Below, piece by piece: positions 41,290-49,656 of a stretch of 64,000 bases of DNA; the first letter of the stretch is position 1; the number at the start of each line of letters is the position of its first letter. The notes beneath the pieces were generated by a model. It searched no databases. It was not told where the DNA came from and was given only the letters and a program-made list of their open reading frames with translations. Position numbers and translations under genes: made by a program. This DNA is from CAYQJS01 sp964417895 (GTDB taxonomy: Bacteria; Chloroflexota; UBA6077; SHYK01): assembly GCA_964417895.1 (NCBI GenBank), contig CAYQJS010000025.1, forward strand, positions 8,491 to 72,490, read 5' to 3'.

Positions 41290-41720
41290 GGCAGCACTCC
41301 AGAGAGGGGTGTCCCGGATCGGCGCCGTCGAGAGCGGGGCTGGCGTGCGGACCGGTGCTCAGTTGCCTGTGACCCAGCTAACCGAAGCCGTCGGGGGCCA
41401 GAAGTCTATCAAGCCGGCTCGCGGGGCGGCCGTTGCGTGCTCGCACAAAGCGAGCCTTTTGAGTGCAGTTCCGCGTGTCCCTCTGGCAGCGTTCAGCAGG
41501 CGTGATGGCTGTCTTGCCGCGACATAAGCGCTGGTCGCCGACTCGGTGACGCCCTGGGCGTGCGGGAGCCCACGCGGGCACCTGTGCCTGCCTGGCAAGA
41601 GCCTGCCTGGCAAGAGCCCAAATGAAATCACCCGCGCGCCACCGCGTCGGTGGGCCCCGTAGGCGGGCGGCGCGGAAAGGTATAAGACTGTGCTTACGGA
41701 CTCAACACCAGGAGCAGAGG
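41290..41720. other. Gap of 431 bp upstream of dnaA
   Basis: I find no gene or DnaA-box cluster. It has a small hairpin with a short T-run (GCTCGC-ACAAA-GCGAGC-CTTTT, 41439-41460) and a 15-bp tandem duplication (GCCTGCCTGGCAAGA, about 41587-41616). The promoter of dnaA should be here, but no consensus is evident. Confidence 0.5.
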
Positions 41721-42212
41721 ATGACGACAAGCAGCGGCGAGCAAGAGGCTGTTCGGCTGGAGCGCGCGGTGGACGCTTTCGTGAAGCGCATCAAGGGTGT
41801 CCCCGCCGACCAGCTGACCCGGCCGCCGGCCGCAGGCGAATGGACGCCCATGGAGCTGGCGGCTCACTCGGCCGAGATCTACGCGTACTGGGCGAAGCAG
41901 CTCGCGTACGTGCGTGCCCGCCCCGGCCAGGCATTCGGCCGCACCGCCTCCGATCCGGACCGCATCGGATTCGTGGAGGAGCACAAGAGCGACTCCCTGG
42001 ACGGCCTGGTGGAGCGTATCGAGCAGGGCGCGGAGGCCGCGGCCGCAGAGCTGCGCACCTTTACCGACGACGAGTGGCGCACAGTGACCGGGCTCCATTC
42101 AGCGCGCGGCCTGATGGACATGGACTTCATCGCGCACCTGTTCGTCTCGGGGCACGCGGAGGAGCACCTCAAACAGCTGAAAGAGACGCTCGCGAAGGTA
42201 GCAGCCTCTTAA
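41721..42212 (+). CDS. DinB-like four-helix protein
   Basis: This 163-aa protein resembles DinB/YfiT-type metal-binding four-helix bundle proteins: FVKRIKGVPADQLTRPPAAG, WTPMELAAHSAEIYAYWAKQ and a terminal HLFVSGHAEEHLKQLKETL. The His residues (AAHSAEI, FIAHLF, GHAEEHL) are placed as usual for the Ni/Zn site. Members often act as thiol-dependent transferases or stress proteins; no substrate is evident. ATG 41721 follows GCAGAGG. It converges with lysA, with a 4-bp overlap of the 3' ends. Confidence 0.8.
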   Translation: MTTSSGEQEAVRLERAVDAFVKRIKGVPADQLTRPPAAGEWTPMELAAHSAEIYAYWAKQLAYVRARPGQAFGRTASDPDRIGFVEEHKSDSLDGLVERIEQGAEAAAAELRTFTDDEWRTVTGLHSARGLMDMDFIAHLFVSGHAEEHLKQLKETLAKVAAS

Positions 42213-43534
42213 TCGAGGGCCACTTCGGTCCGCAGCAGGTCCTCGTACGTTTCGCGGCGACGAATGAGCCGGGCGTTGCCGTCCCGCGCCAGCACGGCCG
42301 CGGGGCGGAGCGCCTGGTTGTAGTTGCTGCTCATCGCCAGGTTGTAGGCGCCCGAGGCGGGGAGCGCCACAATGTCGCCGGCGCGAAGGGTTGGGAGGCG
42401 CGCATCCCGCACCAGCACGTCGCCTGACTCGCAGTAGCGGCCAGCGAGCGTGACCGTGTCCATGGGACCGTCGCCCGCGCGATTGGCGAGCAGTGGCTGG
42501 TAGATCGCTCCGTAGAGCGCCGGCCGAATGTTGTCGGCCATCCCGCCGTCCAGCGCGGCGTAGCGGCGGATCCCGGGGACGTCCTTGATCGCACCAACGG
42601 TGTAAAGGGCGACTCCGGCCTGGCCGACGATGGAGCGCCCCGGCTCGATGATGACTCTGGGAGCGGCCATTCCGTGGTCGGCGGCAGCTCTCCACACCGC
42701 TCCGCCCACGGTCCGGGCTACCTCCTCCGCATCCATGGGGTCGTCGTCATCGGTGTAGGAGATGCCCCATCCACCACCGGGACTGAGCTCTCTCAATGCG
42801 AAGCCGTAGCGGTCGCGCATGCGCGCGGCGAACTCCAGCAGGATCTGGACGGTCTCCAGGTAGGGCGCCATCTCGAAGATCTGCGATCCAATGTGGGCAT
42901 GGAGCCCAACAAGGAGCACCCCCTTCGCACGCATAGCCTGGAAGACCGCGGTCTCCGCCTGGCCGGTCGCTATGGGCACGCCGAACTTGGAGTCGAGGGT
43001 CCCGGTCTTTCGGTACTCATGGGTGTGGGCCTCGACGCCAGGGCCCACGCGGATGAGGGCGGGCACTCGGACGCCGAGCCGTTGACCTAGCTCGTCGAGG
43101 GCGTTCAGCTCGTAGAAGTTGTCGACGACGAACCGCCCGACGTCTACGTTGGCGGCGAGCGCCAGCTCCTCCGGCAGCTTATTGTTCCCGTGAAAGTAGA
43201 CCCGGTCCATCGGAAAGCCGGCCGCGTGGGCCAGCGCGATCTCTCCGCCGGACACAACGTCCAGTCCCAGCCCTTCCTCCGCCAGGAGGCGGAAGATGGC
43301 GCCATTGGCGAACGCCTTGCAACCGTAGATCACGAGGGAGTCGGGCGACGCGGCCTGCAGACCCCTCACATACTGGCGAGCGCGCGTGCGAATCGTCTCT
43401 TCGTCGTAGACGTACAGGGGACTGCCGTATTGGGCCACCAGGTCGAGGACGTCGCACCCGCCGATGACGAGATGCCCTTCTCCGCTCACGTCCGCCGTGA
43501 GGGGTAGAACCCCGCGACTCGCGATGTCACTCAC
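42209..43534 (-). CDS. lysA: Diaminopimelate decarboxylase
   Basis: This 441-aa fold-III PLP enzyme catalyses the last step of lysine synthesis. The PLP Lys is in VIYGCKAFANG (about residue 72). HIGSQI (about 214) and ELSPGGGWGISY bind the cofactor. EPGRSIVGQAG and RYCESGDVL complete the active site across the dimer. GTG 43534 overlaps the upstream stop as GTGA, so it is translationally coupled. It is the last gene of a four-gene minus-strand set (GerMN lipoprotein, metalloprotease-like, small protein, lysA). Confidence 0.94.
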   Translation of the reverse strand: MSDIASRGVLPLTADVSGEGHLVIGGCDVLDLVAQYGSPLYVYDEETIRTRARQYVRGLQAASPDSLVIYGCKAFANGAIFRLLAEEGLGLDVVSGGEIALAHAAGFPMDRVYFHGNNKLPEELALAANVDVGRFVVDNFYELNALDELGQRLGVRVPALIRVGPGVEAHTHEYRKTGTLDSKFGVPIATGQAETAVFQAMRAKGVLLVGLHAHIGSQIFEMAPYLETVQILLEFAARMRDRYGFALRELSPGGGWGISYTDDDDPMDAEEVARTVGGAVWRAAADHGMAAPRVIIEPGRSIVGQAGVALYTVGAIKDVPGIRRYAALDGGMADNIRPALYGAIYQPLLANRAGDGPMDTVTLAGRYCESGDVLVRDARLPTLRAGDIVALPASGAYNLAMSSNYNQALRPAAVLARDGNARLIRRRETYEDLLRTEVALD

Positions 43535-44049
43535 GTTGGCTGCTCTGCGCTGGGGACGAGCGCCCAGTCCTCCGGCAGCTGGTAGCGATGCACCCGCGGC
43601 CCAACGGCACCGTCGCCGCGTGAGCGCGGCACGCGGATGCGCCCCGATCGCTTGATCTCGGCATAGGTGTTCTGGATCTGCACGATGCGCTTGCGCAGGA
43701 GATTGAAGACGATTACACCGGCCCTGGCCGACTGAAGGCTTACCTGGCGGGTGCGGTCGTCCAGGACGCGAAAAACCGGTAGGTCGGCCGGCCGAAGCAA
43801 ATCGAGGGCGGCGTGAATGGGGCCCGGATGCGTTGTGCTATTGTGCTCGTCAAAAACCGCGAGGCCGCTGAGCACGCGGTCCTCGATCGCAGGGGCGAAC
43901 TGATCCGCCGCTCGGAGCAGCTCCCGGAGTGTCCTGGGGCCGCTGGCGCAGCCGGCGACGAGCGCATCGAGGGTGCGGCACGGGGCGACGAAACTGACGG
44001 CGCCGCGCGCATCGATCACGGTGAACCGCATGACATCGTTGAGCATCAC
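43531..44049 (-). CDS. Hypothetical protein between the metalloprotease-like gene and lysA
   Basis: The 172-aa product has beta/alpha character (RFTVIDARGAVSFVAPCRTL, then TLDALVAGCASG and APAIEDRVLSGLAVFDEHN). A basic segment (ARAGVIVFNLLRKRIVQIQN) and a polar tail follow. I recognise no family. It overlaps both neighbours by four bases (GTG 44049 or ATG 44046 start; GTGA with lysA), so it is tightly coupled to them and probably works with the upstream protein. Confidence 0.65.
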   Translation of the reverse strand: MMLNDVMRFTVIDARGAVSFVAPCRTLDALVAGCASGPRTLRELLRAADQFAPAIEDRVLSGLAVFDEHNSTTHPGPIHAALDLLRPADLPVFRVLDDRTRQVSLQSARAGVIVFNLLRKRIVQIQNTYAEIKRSGRIRVPRSRGDGAVGPRVHRYQLPEDWALVPSAEQPT

Positions 44050-45203
44050 ACGGCCACCTGTGCCATACGCCTCATCCAGCGCTCGGGCTCCCGGATCTCC
44101 AGCTCCGTCGGCACGTTCTCAGGCCCATTCCACACCTGGTGCAAGTAGGCGATGCCCCGTTCGCGCTCGACGTGGTCGACAAAGGCAGCCCCCAGGCGAT
44201 ACTGGTCCATCTTCATCTTCAGGCCGGTCAGCCGGAGGAACAGCAGTTCCCCGGTGCTCTTTCGGCGCGAGCGGGCTTCGATCCGCTGCTCGATCTCCGC
44301 GAAACTGGGGACGAGGGTGCGCCCCACAGCGGCCATGACGTGATTGCTGTAGCCCTCCAGGAGGCACATGAGCGCCTGCAAGCGGGAGGTCAGCTCGCGT
44401 TGCTGCGGGGTCATGAGTGCGTCGAGCAACGTACCCCCCGCCGACAGCCGATCGACGGCGCGAGCGAGGAAGGCCTTCAGGGAGCCCTGCCCGCCGCGCA
44501 GATGGTCCACGACGCTGTGAAGGTAGGCCTCGAGCGTTGTGTTCAGGTAGTCGCGCACCCACGGATGGCCCTCGAACTCGTGCGCATGCGTGGCCTCGTG
44601 GAGGGCCAGCCACACACGGAACGCACGATGTGGGAGACCGAGCTGGAGCTGCACCGCCCGGATGTTCGGTTCGACGAAGTACAGCTTGCCCGGCTCGGTG
44701 GACCGTGCGCCCAGCAGGCTGATGTCGTACTGCCCGAGCACGCGTCGGGCTAGGTACCCCAGCAGCACCCCTACCTCGCTGGAGAGGATGAGCCGTCCCA
44801 CCGCCGTGATGCCCGGCAGATCGAAGCGCGACGACGCGGCAGTGTCCCGATAGAGGTCTTCAAACGGCCGCAAGAGCTCGCGAAAGTTCTGCACGTTGGT
44901 GCGTATCCACTCTGGGCGATCGAGCACCCGAACCTCGCTATCGGCCAGCCTCAGGTCGGTGCCCGTATACGCGGACAGGGGAGCGGTGATCTCGCTCAGG
45001 ATCTCGCTGTACTCGGCCTCGCTGGCTGCGAGCGCCTCTCGGGACATGCCAGGCGAAGACGCCGCTGCCCGCAGCGCCACGGCGGTCGCGCGATCCCAAT
45101 CGAAGATCTGGCCGACCTGGTCGCGCCCCCACCGGCGCGCCGCGACCCACACCAGACCAGCGGCCGCGCCAGCTGCGAGGCCAATGCTCACCGGCTTCAC
45201 CAT
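44046..45203 (-). CDS. Zinc-dependent metalloprotease-like protein (F420-associated DUF2342 family)
   Basis: This 385-aa protein begins with a hydrophobic segment (IGLAAGAAAGLVWVAARRW). The motif LALHEATHAHEFEGHPWVRD (about residues 202-221) gives the HExxH-like variant HEATH of the family described as coenzyme F420 biosynthesis-associated. Another typical phrase is MCLLEGYSNHVMAAVG (about 286-301). Whether it is an active protease is unknown. ATG 45203 starts it. It overlaps the next gene by 4 bp. Its presence with the PPOX-type enzyme at 4.9 kb supports use of F420 in this organism. Confidence 0.8.
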   Translation of the reverse strand: MVKPVSIGLAAGAAAGLVWVAARRWGRDQVGQIFDWDRATAVALRAAASSPGMSREALAASEAEYSEILSEITAPLSAYTGTDLRLADSEVRVLDRPEWIRTNVQNFRELLRPFEDLYRDTAASSRFDLPGITAVGRLILSSEVGVLLGYLARRVLGQYDISLLGARSTEPGKLYFVEPNIRAVQLQLGLPHRAFRVWLALHEATHAHEFEGHPWVRDYLNTTLEAYLHSVVDHLRGGQGSLKAFLARAVDRLSAGGTLLDALMTPQQRELTSRLQALMCLLEGYSNHVMAAVGRTLVPSFAEIEQRIEARSRRKSTGELLFLRLTGLKMKMDQYRLGAAFVDHVERERGIAYLHQVWNGPENVPTELEIREPERWMRRMAQVAV

Positions 45204-45308
45204 GGTGCCCGCGGCGCGCGGTGAACCGTTCAGCTACTTCACCCCCTGATCGATGGCGTTACACATTCTAGGAGAACGAACCGATACTTCGCCTGATCTC
45301 CTCGGGCC

Positions 45309-45905
45309 TTATCGCGGCCTCGCCCAGGCGGGGGCGTCGCTCCTCCCGGCTACGGCGGGGACGCTGAAGGCCGGGAACCCCAGCTCGCCGAGCCGCCCAC
45401 CCCCCTCTTGAAGCACGAGGCGCTCGACTCCTGGAACCTCAGTCGCCGTGTAGAGGATCGACCAGTACACCAGCTCGGAGAATGGCCTGCCGTGGACGCG
45501 TTCCAGGCCGGTCTCGAAATCGACGATTGCCGTGCCGTCTGTGATCGTGGCGGAGCGTAGTCGGGTGCGCCGGTCCAGCGGATAGTGGAAATCCGCCGCG
45601 CGCTCGTCGCCATTGGGGCCCCGAATCAGCTGATCGATGGCATCCCGGGCGGGCGTAGCGGACCACGCCAGGCTCCGGGCAACGCCCCGCAGGCCGAGAG
45701 AGTCATCCTCGAACAGTCTGGGCAGGTAGATAGTGAAGGTCGCAGCCGCGCCCGCCGGCGGGAGCGTCCCTCCCGTGGCCGGGGTTGCCGACGTGCCCTG
45801 GGCCGCCGGCGTGACGGGCGCTGCCTCCACCTGGCAGGCAGCGAGGGAGAGCCCCAGCACCGCGGAAAGGGCGAAGGTGACAAGCGGCCGGGCTCGTTCG
45901 AGCAT
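45309..45905 (-). CDS. GerMN-domain lipoprotein
   Basis: This 198-aa exported protein has a lipobox (LSLAAC, Cys about residue 24) and a Thr/Pro/Ala spacer. Its GerMN domain includes IYLPRLFEDDSLGLRGV, ATPARDAIDQLIRGPNG, AIVDFETGLERVHG and a closing VERLVLQEGG. GerMN domains occur in sporulation and germination or cell-wall proteins, and also in many non-sporulating bacteria as lipoproteins. ATG 45905 is the only start giving a normal signal peptide. It lies 105 bp upstream of the metalloprotease-like gene on the same strand and may share its transcript. Confidence 0.78.
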   Translation of the reverse strand: MLERARPLVTFALSAVLGLSLAACQVEAAPVTPAAQGTSATPATGGTLPPAGAAATFTIYLPRLFEDDSLGLRGVARSLAWSATPARDAIDQLIRGPNGDERAADFHYPLDRRTRLRSATITDGTAIVDFETGLERVHGRPFSELVYWSILYTATEVPGVERLVLQEGGGRLGELGFPAFSVPAVAGRSDAPAWARPR

Positions 45906-46015
45906 TGAACGTCCACAGGGGCTCGGCGTGCCGAGCCAGCGGGCGATGCGTGCATCGCCCCTACTGCCGGGCGTTGCGCTCAAGCCCTACTGCCGCCCGG
46001 ATTTGATTCAGGACC

Positions 46016-46624
46016 CTACCCCAGATGCGCGAGCACACCCGCCAGGTCGCCGGTGAGCATCATCGCCACATGCAGCCGCAGGCCGGCGAATACGGCGCTC
46101 TCGATGATTCCTCGCTCGTCGGGCTCGACGCGCACGTATTCGCCCTCGGTGAGCCGGAACCAGTCGACGGCCTGGTCGAGCACGCGCCACACGACGTACT
46201 CGCGTACTCCGTTTCGCCGGTAAGCGCGCATCTTGTCGTGAAGGTCGTAGGACGCGGAGCTGGCCGCGATCTCGACGACGAGCTGAGGTGCGCCTTCGAG
46301 GTAACCGTCTTCGTTCACGGCAGGACCGTCGGGCTCCTGACGCCAGAGGAAAGCGTCCGGCTGCACTTCATTGTCGTCGTCGAGGAGCACGGTCATGTTG
46401 TCGCCCATTCGTACACCGGGCGTCTTGGCCTTGTAGGCGGCGAGCCAGCCCATTACATCGCCGTGAGGCTCGCCGTGCACAACTCTGACGGGCGACGCCA
46501 CGTACACCACTCCTTCGACCAGCTCAGCTTTCTTGATGTCCGGTCGGGCACAGTAGCGGCGATGAAACTCGGTTTGCGAGAGACGGTCTCCGGACTCCAG
46601 CACTTGCGTCATCAGGGTGGCCAT
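46016..46624 (-). CDS. Uma2 family endonuclease-like protein (DUF820)
   Basis: This 202-aa restriction-fold protein has the Uma2 signature: KAELVEGVVYVASPVRVVHG, a nuclease centre EVQPDAFLWRQ (Asp) and PQLVVEIAASSASYDLHDK (Glu-x-Ala), then YRRNGVREYVVWRVLDQAV. These small proteins are abundant in Chloroflexota and cyanobacteria; their physiological role is unclear, and DNA nicking is predicted. GGAG precedes ATG 46624. A second member is at 59568-60107. Confidence 0.83.
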   Translation of the reverse strand: MATLMTQVLESGDRLSQTEFHRRYCARPDIKKAELVEGVVYVASPVRVVHGEPHGDVMGWLAAYKAKTPGVRMGDNMTVLLDDDNEVQPDAFLWRQEPDGPAVNEDGYLEGAPQLVVEIAASSASYDLHDKMRAYRRNGVREYVVWRVLDQAVDWFRLTEGEYVRVEPDERGIIESAVFAGLRLHVAMMLTGDLAGVLAHLG

Positions 46625-46813
46625 GCATGCACTCCGCGCGATCGACGATTGTTGCTTCGGTCGGCAAGTGAGAGTCTACCCGAGGGCGACGCGATGGGCA
46701 GGGGCGCCTTCCTCGCGGGAAGCGCCCGCCGCTCCCGGAGGGAGGCGAATTTTGCCTGACCCCAAAGCGGTGTCACCACGAGTAAGATACCGACCAGAAG
46801 ACTGGCGGAATAG

Positions 46814-47137
46814 ATGCATCACGACACACACGAGGCAGACGACGTGCTGGAGCCGGAGATCCGCCGAGCGATCGAGCGGCTCCCCCACCAGTTCTCCACG
46901 AAACGGCTGGTGGACGAGCTTCGCTCGACCCCCGCGGGAGCCGACGCCTATCAACAGGCCCTCGATCTCTGCGGCGGCGGTGGCGAGTGGAATGATCCAG
47001 CGTATCGCGTGCTGCACGGCCAGGCCATCGCCGGTCTTCTGCGCAACGGCGGCCTGGTGAAGTTCGCGGGCTTCATCCACGGCTTGCCGGAGGAGGACGA
47101 CGGCTATAGCGTGCCCACGTGGTGGCGAAAAGCGTAG
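46814..47137 (+). CDS. Hypothetical protein
   Basis: This 107-aa acidic helical protein (EPEIRRAIERLPHQFSTKRL, then VDELRSTPAGADAYQQAL and LHGQAIAGLLRNGGLVKFAG) ends YSVPTWWRKA. It has no recognised domain, signal or membrane segment. ATG 46814 is the first clean start. Codon use resembles neighbouring genes, which supports it as real. Confidence 0.55.
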   Translation: MHHDTHEADDVLEPEIRRAIERLPHQFSTKRLVDELRSTPAGADAYQQALDLCGGGGEWNDPAYRVLHGQAIAGLLRNGGLVKFAGFIHGLPEEDDGYSVPTWWRKA

Positions 47138-47370
47138 TCCCAAGTCCGAGGTCCCACGTCCCAGGTTCCAAGAAACGTGGTCCCGAGTTTCGACTCGACA
47201 ACGCGCATCTCCCGGGACTTGGAACTTGATACTCGGGAAGGCTGTCACAAATCGGGACGCGGACCGTTTAGCTAGCCAGGACGAGAGATTCCCGGCCTCG
47301 GCGGCGCGCCGGCTCAGGATGCGCCCCGGCTGGGTTTTGTGTCTCTAGCACGCGCCCGCCTACAACCGGC
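47138..47370. repeat. GTCCCAAGTCC-type short repeats in a gene-free gap
   Basis: AGTCCCAAGTCCGAGGTCCC and CACGTCCCAGGTTCCAAG (47137-47175), with CTCCCGGGACTTGGAACTTG (47212-47231), are imperfect direct and inverted copies. A relative lies between the Ser tRNAs at 12319-12376. No gene is visible in the gap. Confidence 0.55.
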
Positions 47371-47420
47371 TATAATGGGCGGATTCGTCGCCTTGGCGAA
47401 AACAGCAGCGGAGGAGTTGG
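47371..47420 (+). promoter_or_regulatory. Promoter and leader of surface protein 2
   Basis: TATAAT at 47371-47376 and GGAGGAGTTGG before ATG 47421 give a 50-nt TATA-to-ATG distance identical to that before surface protein 1. A -35 box is not clear. Confidence 0.5.
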
Positions 47421-49376
47421 ATGATACCCGCTAAATCGCAGCGGTCCGGTCGCCACCGACGCGCCGCACTCGTGCTGCCCCCCCTCCTCTTGGTGGTGGC
47501 GCTGGTGCTGGTGCCGGCAGGTACTGGTGCAGACGGACCAGGTGGGCAGTCGTCCACCTACACAGCCCCGCGGCAGGATATCGGTGCGTGCACCATTTAC
47601 TCCCCGCAATTCGCGTCCGACACCGCGGCCTTGTTCAACGATACCCGCCGGTCGGCGAGCGTGGCCGTGGAGGTCCGTGAGCTGGAGGGTGGCCCACGGT
47701 ACGATCGGACCCTCAACGTTGGGGCCGGGTCCGCCAACCAGGTTTCGGAGCGAAGTCTCGAGCTCCCGACGGCGTTCACCGTTGGCTCGTTCATGGCGAG
47801 CGTTCCGACCCCAACTCCCACGCCGACCCCGACGCCTGCCGCCCCCGGGGAGGCTGGGGCTGACACTCTTAACCCCATGGGCACCGGAGCCGAAATATGG
47901 TTCCAGGCAGCGCAGTTCATACCACAAGCGCAGTTTCCGACGCGCACGCCGGTCCCCACGGTGACGCCGGTGCAGGTCCACACGGCCACGCCGATCCCGC
48001 GCCTCACGGCGACGCCGACCCTGGTGCCGGGCTGTGGCCTCTCGGCCGTGGTCTACCGCGACACGGCCACGGGCGACCGTTGGGCCGACGAGGCCATCCC
48101 CGAGACCGACGCGGCCAACCAAGTCTTCATCCCCCTCGTGCATCGCGCCGATCGGAACTTCGATACCGACGTGGTCATCATGAACGTGGCTCGGTCGAGC
48201 GACGTCACCGTCAACCTCATCTACCGGCCCGACTTAGAGACAGGTACAGATGCCAGGGAGCTCGCTAGCCTGACGATCCCCGCCCAGACATCGGTCAAGG
48301 CCGTCTTCCCGGGCGGTGTGCCCAGGGCTATAAGCGCGCTGGAGATCGACGGCCACATCGGTGCCCGGCTGGTGGCCGCGGCCTATACCACTGGTCCCCA
48401 GGGGATGGCCGCGTCCCATCCCGGAATCAGCAGGACCGGAACCGCCCCTTCGATCGCCGTTCCGCTCCTGTTCAAAGCGTCCGGGTATGAGAACGGCTAC
48501 ACCTCGCGGGTCCGGGTGATGAAGGTCTTCGCGACGGGGGGCGCTGCAGAGCCAACCATAACGTTGTGGGATCGTGACACCGGCGAACGGATCGGCCCGA
48601 TTCCGGCCACGCGACCTGACGGCTCCCTCAAAGCTCTTCTCGAAGGCCAGGGACACACGTGGGACCTGGCGCAAATACGCGAGCTCCGCGACGGCCGGGT
48701 GTACTCGGCGGTAGTCAACAGCGAGACGATCAGCGAAGTCGCCGTCACCGTCGAGCAGGTCAATATGCGGCGGGGGACCTTGTCAGCCTACACGGGCTCC
48801 CCGATCAAGGAACCGGTGACGCTGCTACCGGAACCGTTCATCGATCCGATCACCGGCCGCCTTATCCCGGTCAACCCCAGAGGGGTCCCCGGGGCGCCGG
48901 GTGGACCTGGTGGTCCTCCCTTCATCGACCCGTTGGCCCTGGCTCCCGCCGCCGGCGGTGAAGCAGCCGTTGCTGCCGCGGCTCCCGGCGCAGGGGGGCC
49001 TGCTGGGAGCGTCGCGAGCAACGCCTCGGGCATCCCGCCTGCCGCTCCCATCCCGGGGGCGCTACCCACGCTGGTGACGATCACGAAGGAATTGCCGAAG
49101 CGGCTCAGCGCGCCGCTGGTGGTGAAAAACGCGGGGGGCCTGAACTCGGGCATCGCGGTGCAGAATCTGAGCAGGAACGACATTTCGGTCGTCGTTACCT
49201 TCTACGACGTGGAGGGGCACCTCCGTCTCCAACACGCCGCTACGGGTGTGCCGGGGGAGGGTTCTGCGACGATCTATTTGCCCTTCACCGATCTGCCAGA
49301 TGGCTTCGTCGGAAGGGCAGACATCGCCGCGTCAGGCCCCATCGCGGCCGTTGTCCATACGGCACGGTATCGCTAG
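47421..49376 (+). CDS. Secreted surface protein with Thr/Pro linkers (paralogue 2)
   Basis: This 651-aa exported protein has a signal peptide (LVLPPLLLVVALVLVPAGTG). An N-terminal module with ACTIYSPQFASD follows, then Thr/Pro linkers (about 131-150 and 170-200). The central module starts at CGLSAVVYRD and contains ARLVAAAYTTGPQGMA and IGPIPATRPDGS. A Pro/Gly/Ala linker (about 475-535) leads to a last module, PLVVKNAGGLNSGIAVQNLS, ending in GPIAAVVHTARYR. It aligns with paralogue 1 over the whole folded part. The repeated VQN/IIQN modules look like Ig-like adhesive folds. A hairpin terminator follows at 49401-49429. Confidence 0.77.
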   Translation: MIPAKSQRSGRHRRAALVLPPLLLVVALVLVPAGTGADGPGGQSSTYTAPRQDIGACTIYSPQFASDTAALFNDTRRSASVAVEVRELEGGPRYDRTLNVGAGSANQVSERSLELPTAFTVGSFMASVPTPTPTPTPTPAAPGEAGADTLNPMGTGAEIWFQAAQFIPQAQFPTRTPVPTVTPVQVHTATPIPRLTATPTLVPGCGLSAVVYRDTATGDRWADEAIPETDAANQVFIPLVHRADRNFDTDVVIMNVARSSDVTVNLIYRPDLETGTDARELASLTIPAQTSVKAVFPGGVPRAISALEIDGHIGARLVAAAYTTGPQGMAASHPGISRTGTAPSIAVPLLFKASGYENGYTSRVRVMKVFATGGAAEPTITLWDRDTGERIGPIPATRPDGSLKALLEGQGHTWDLAQIRELRDGRVYSAVVNSETISEVAVTVEQVNMRRGTLSAYTGSPIKEPVTLLPEPFIDPITGRLIPVNPRGVPGAPGGPGGPPFIDPLALAPAAGGEAAVAAAAPGAGGPAGSVASNASGIPPAAPIPGALPTLVTITKELPKRLSAPLVVKNAGGLNSGIAVQNLSRNDISVVVTFYDVEGHLRLQHAATGVPGEGSATIYLPFTDLPDGFVGRADIAASGPIAAVVHTARYR

Positions 49377-49400
49377 ACCCCAAGAGCAGTCGCGAACAAC

Positions 49401-49429
49401 GGCCGGCGCCCGGCTCTCGGGCGCCGGCC
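49401..49429 (+). terminator. Hairpin terminator after surface protein 2
   Basis: GGCCGGCGCCCG (49401-49412) pairs perfectly with CGGGCGCCGGCC (49418-49429) around a GCTCT loop. No T-run follows, but the position 25 bp after the stop codon suggests termination. Confidence 0.6.
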
Positions 49430-49435
49430 GCTGTC

Positions 49436-49512
49436 ATCTAGCAGCTGGTCAAAACCCGCTCACCCTGAGCTTGTCGAAGGGCGCCATGTGGTTCGACATT
49501 GGGCGCCATGGG
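49436..49512. repeat. Dispersed element (CCCGCTCACCCTGAGCTTGTCGAAGGG), copy 1
   Basis: CAAAACCCGCTCACCCTGAG, then CTTGTCGAAGGGCGCCATGT and GGTTCGACA, match the elements at 56705-56852 and 63928-64000. This copy lacks the downstream arm. Confidence 0.75.
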
Positions 49513-49656
49513 TCTGGCGAAAGGATTCGTGCTGTTCACGCTCCCATTCGGCCTCAGGGCGCGCGCTCAAGCCGATGCTAGCTCTCCCCCTTCCGCCTCG
49601 ACATCTATACTGATTCGCCCACCAGGGGTTAGGGGGGCCGCTCTGAGGGTCAGGGT

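Noticed and set aside
41359..41581. Possible rpmH or other ribosomal ORF upstream of dnaA
   Set aside because: The Arg-rich peptide does not match L34 and no start or ribosome site supports it.
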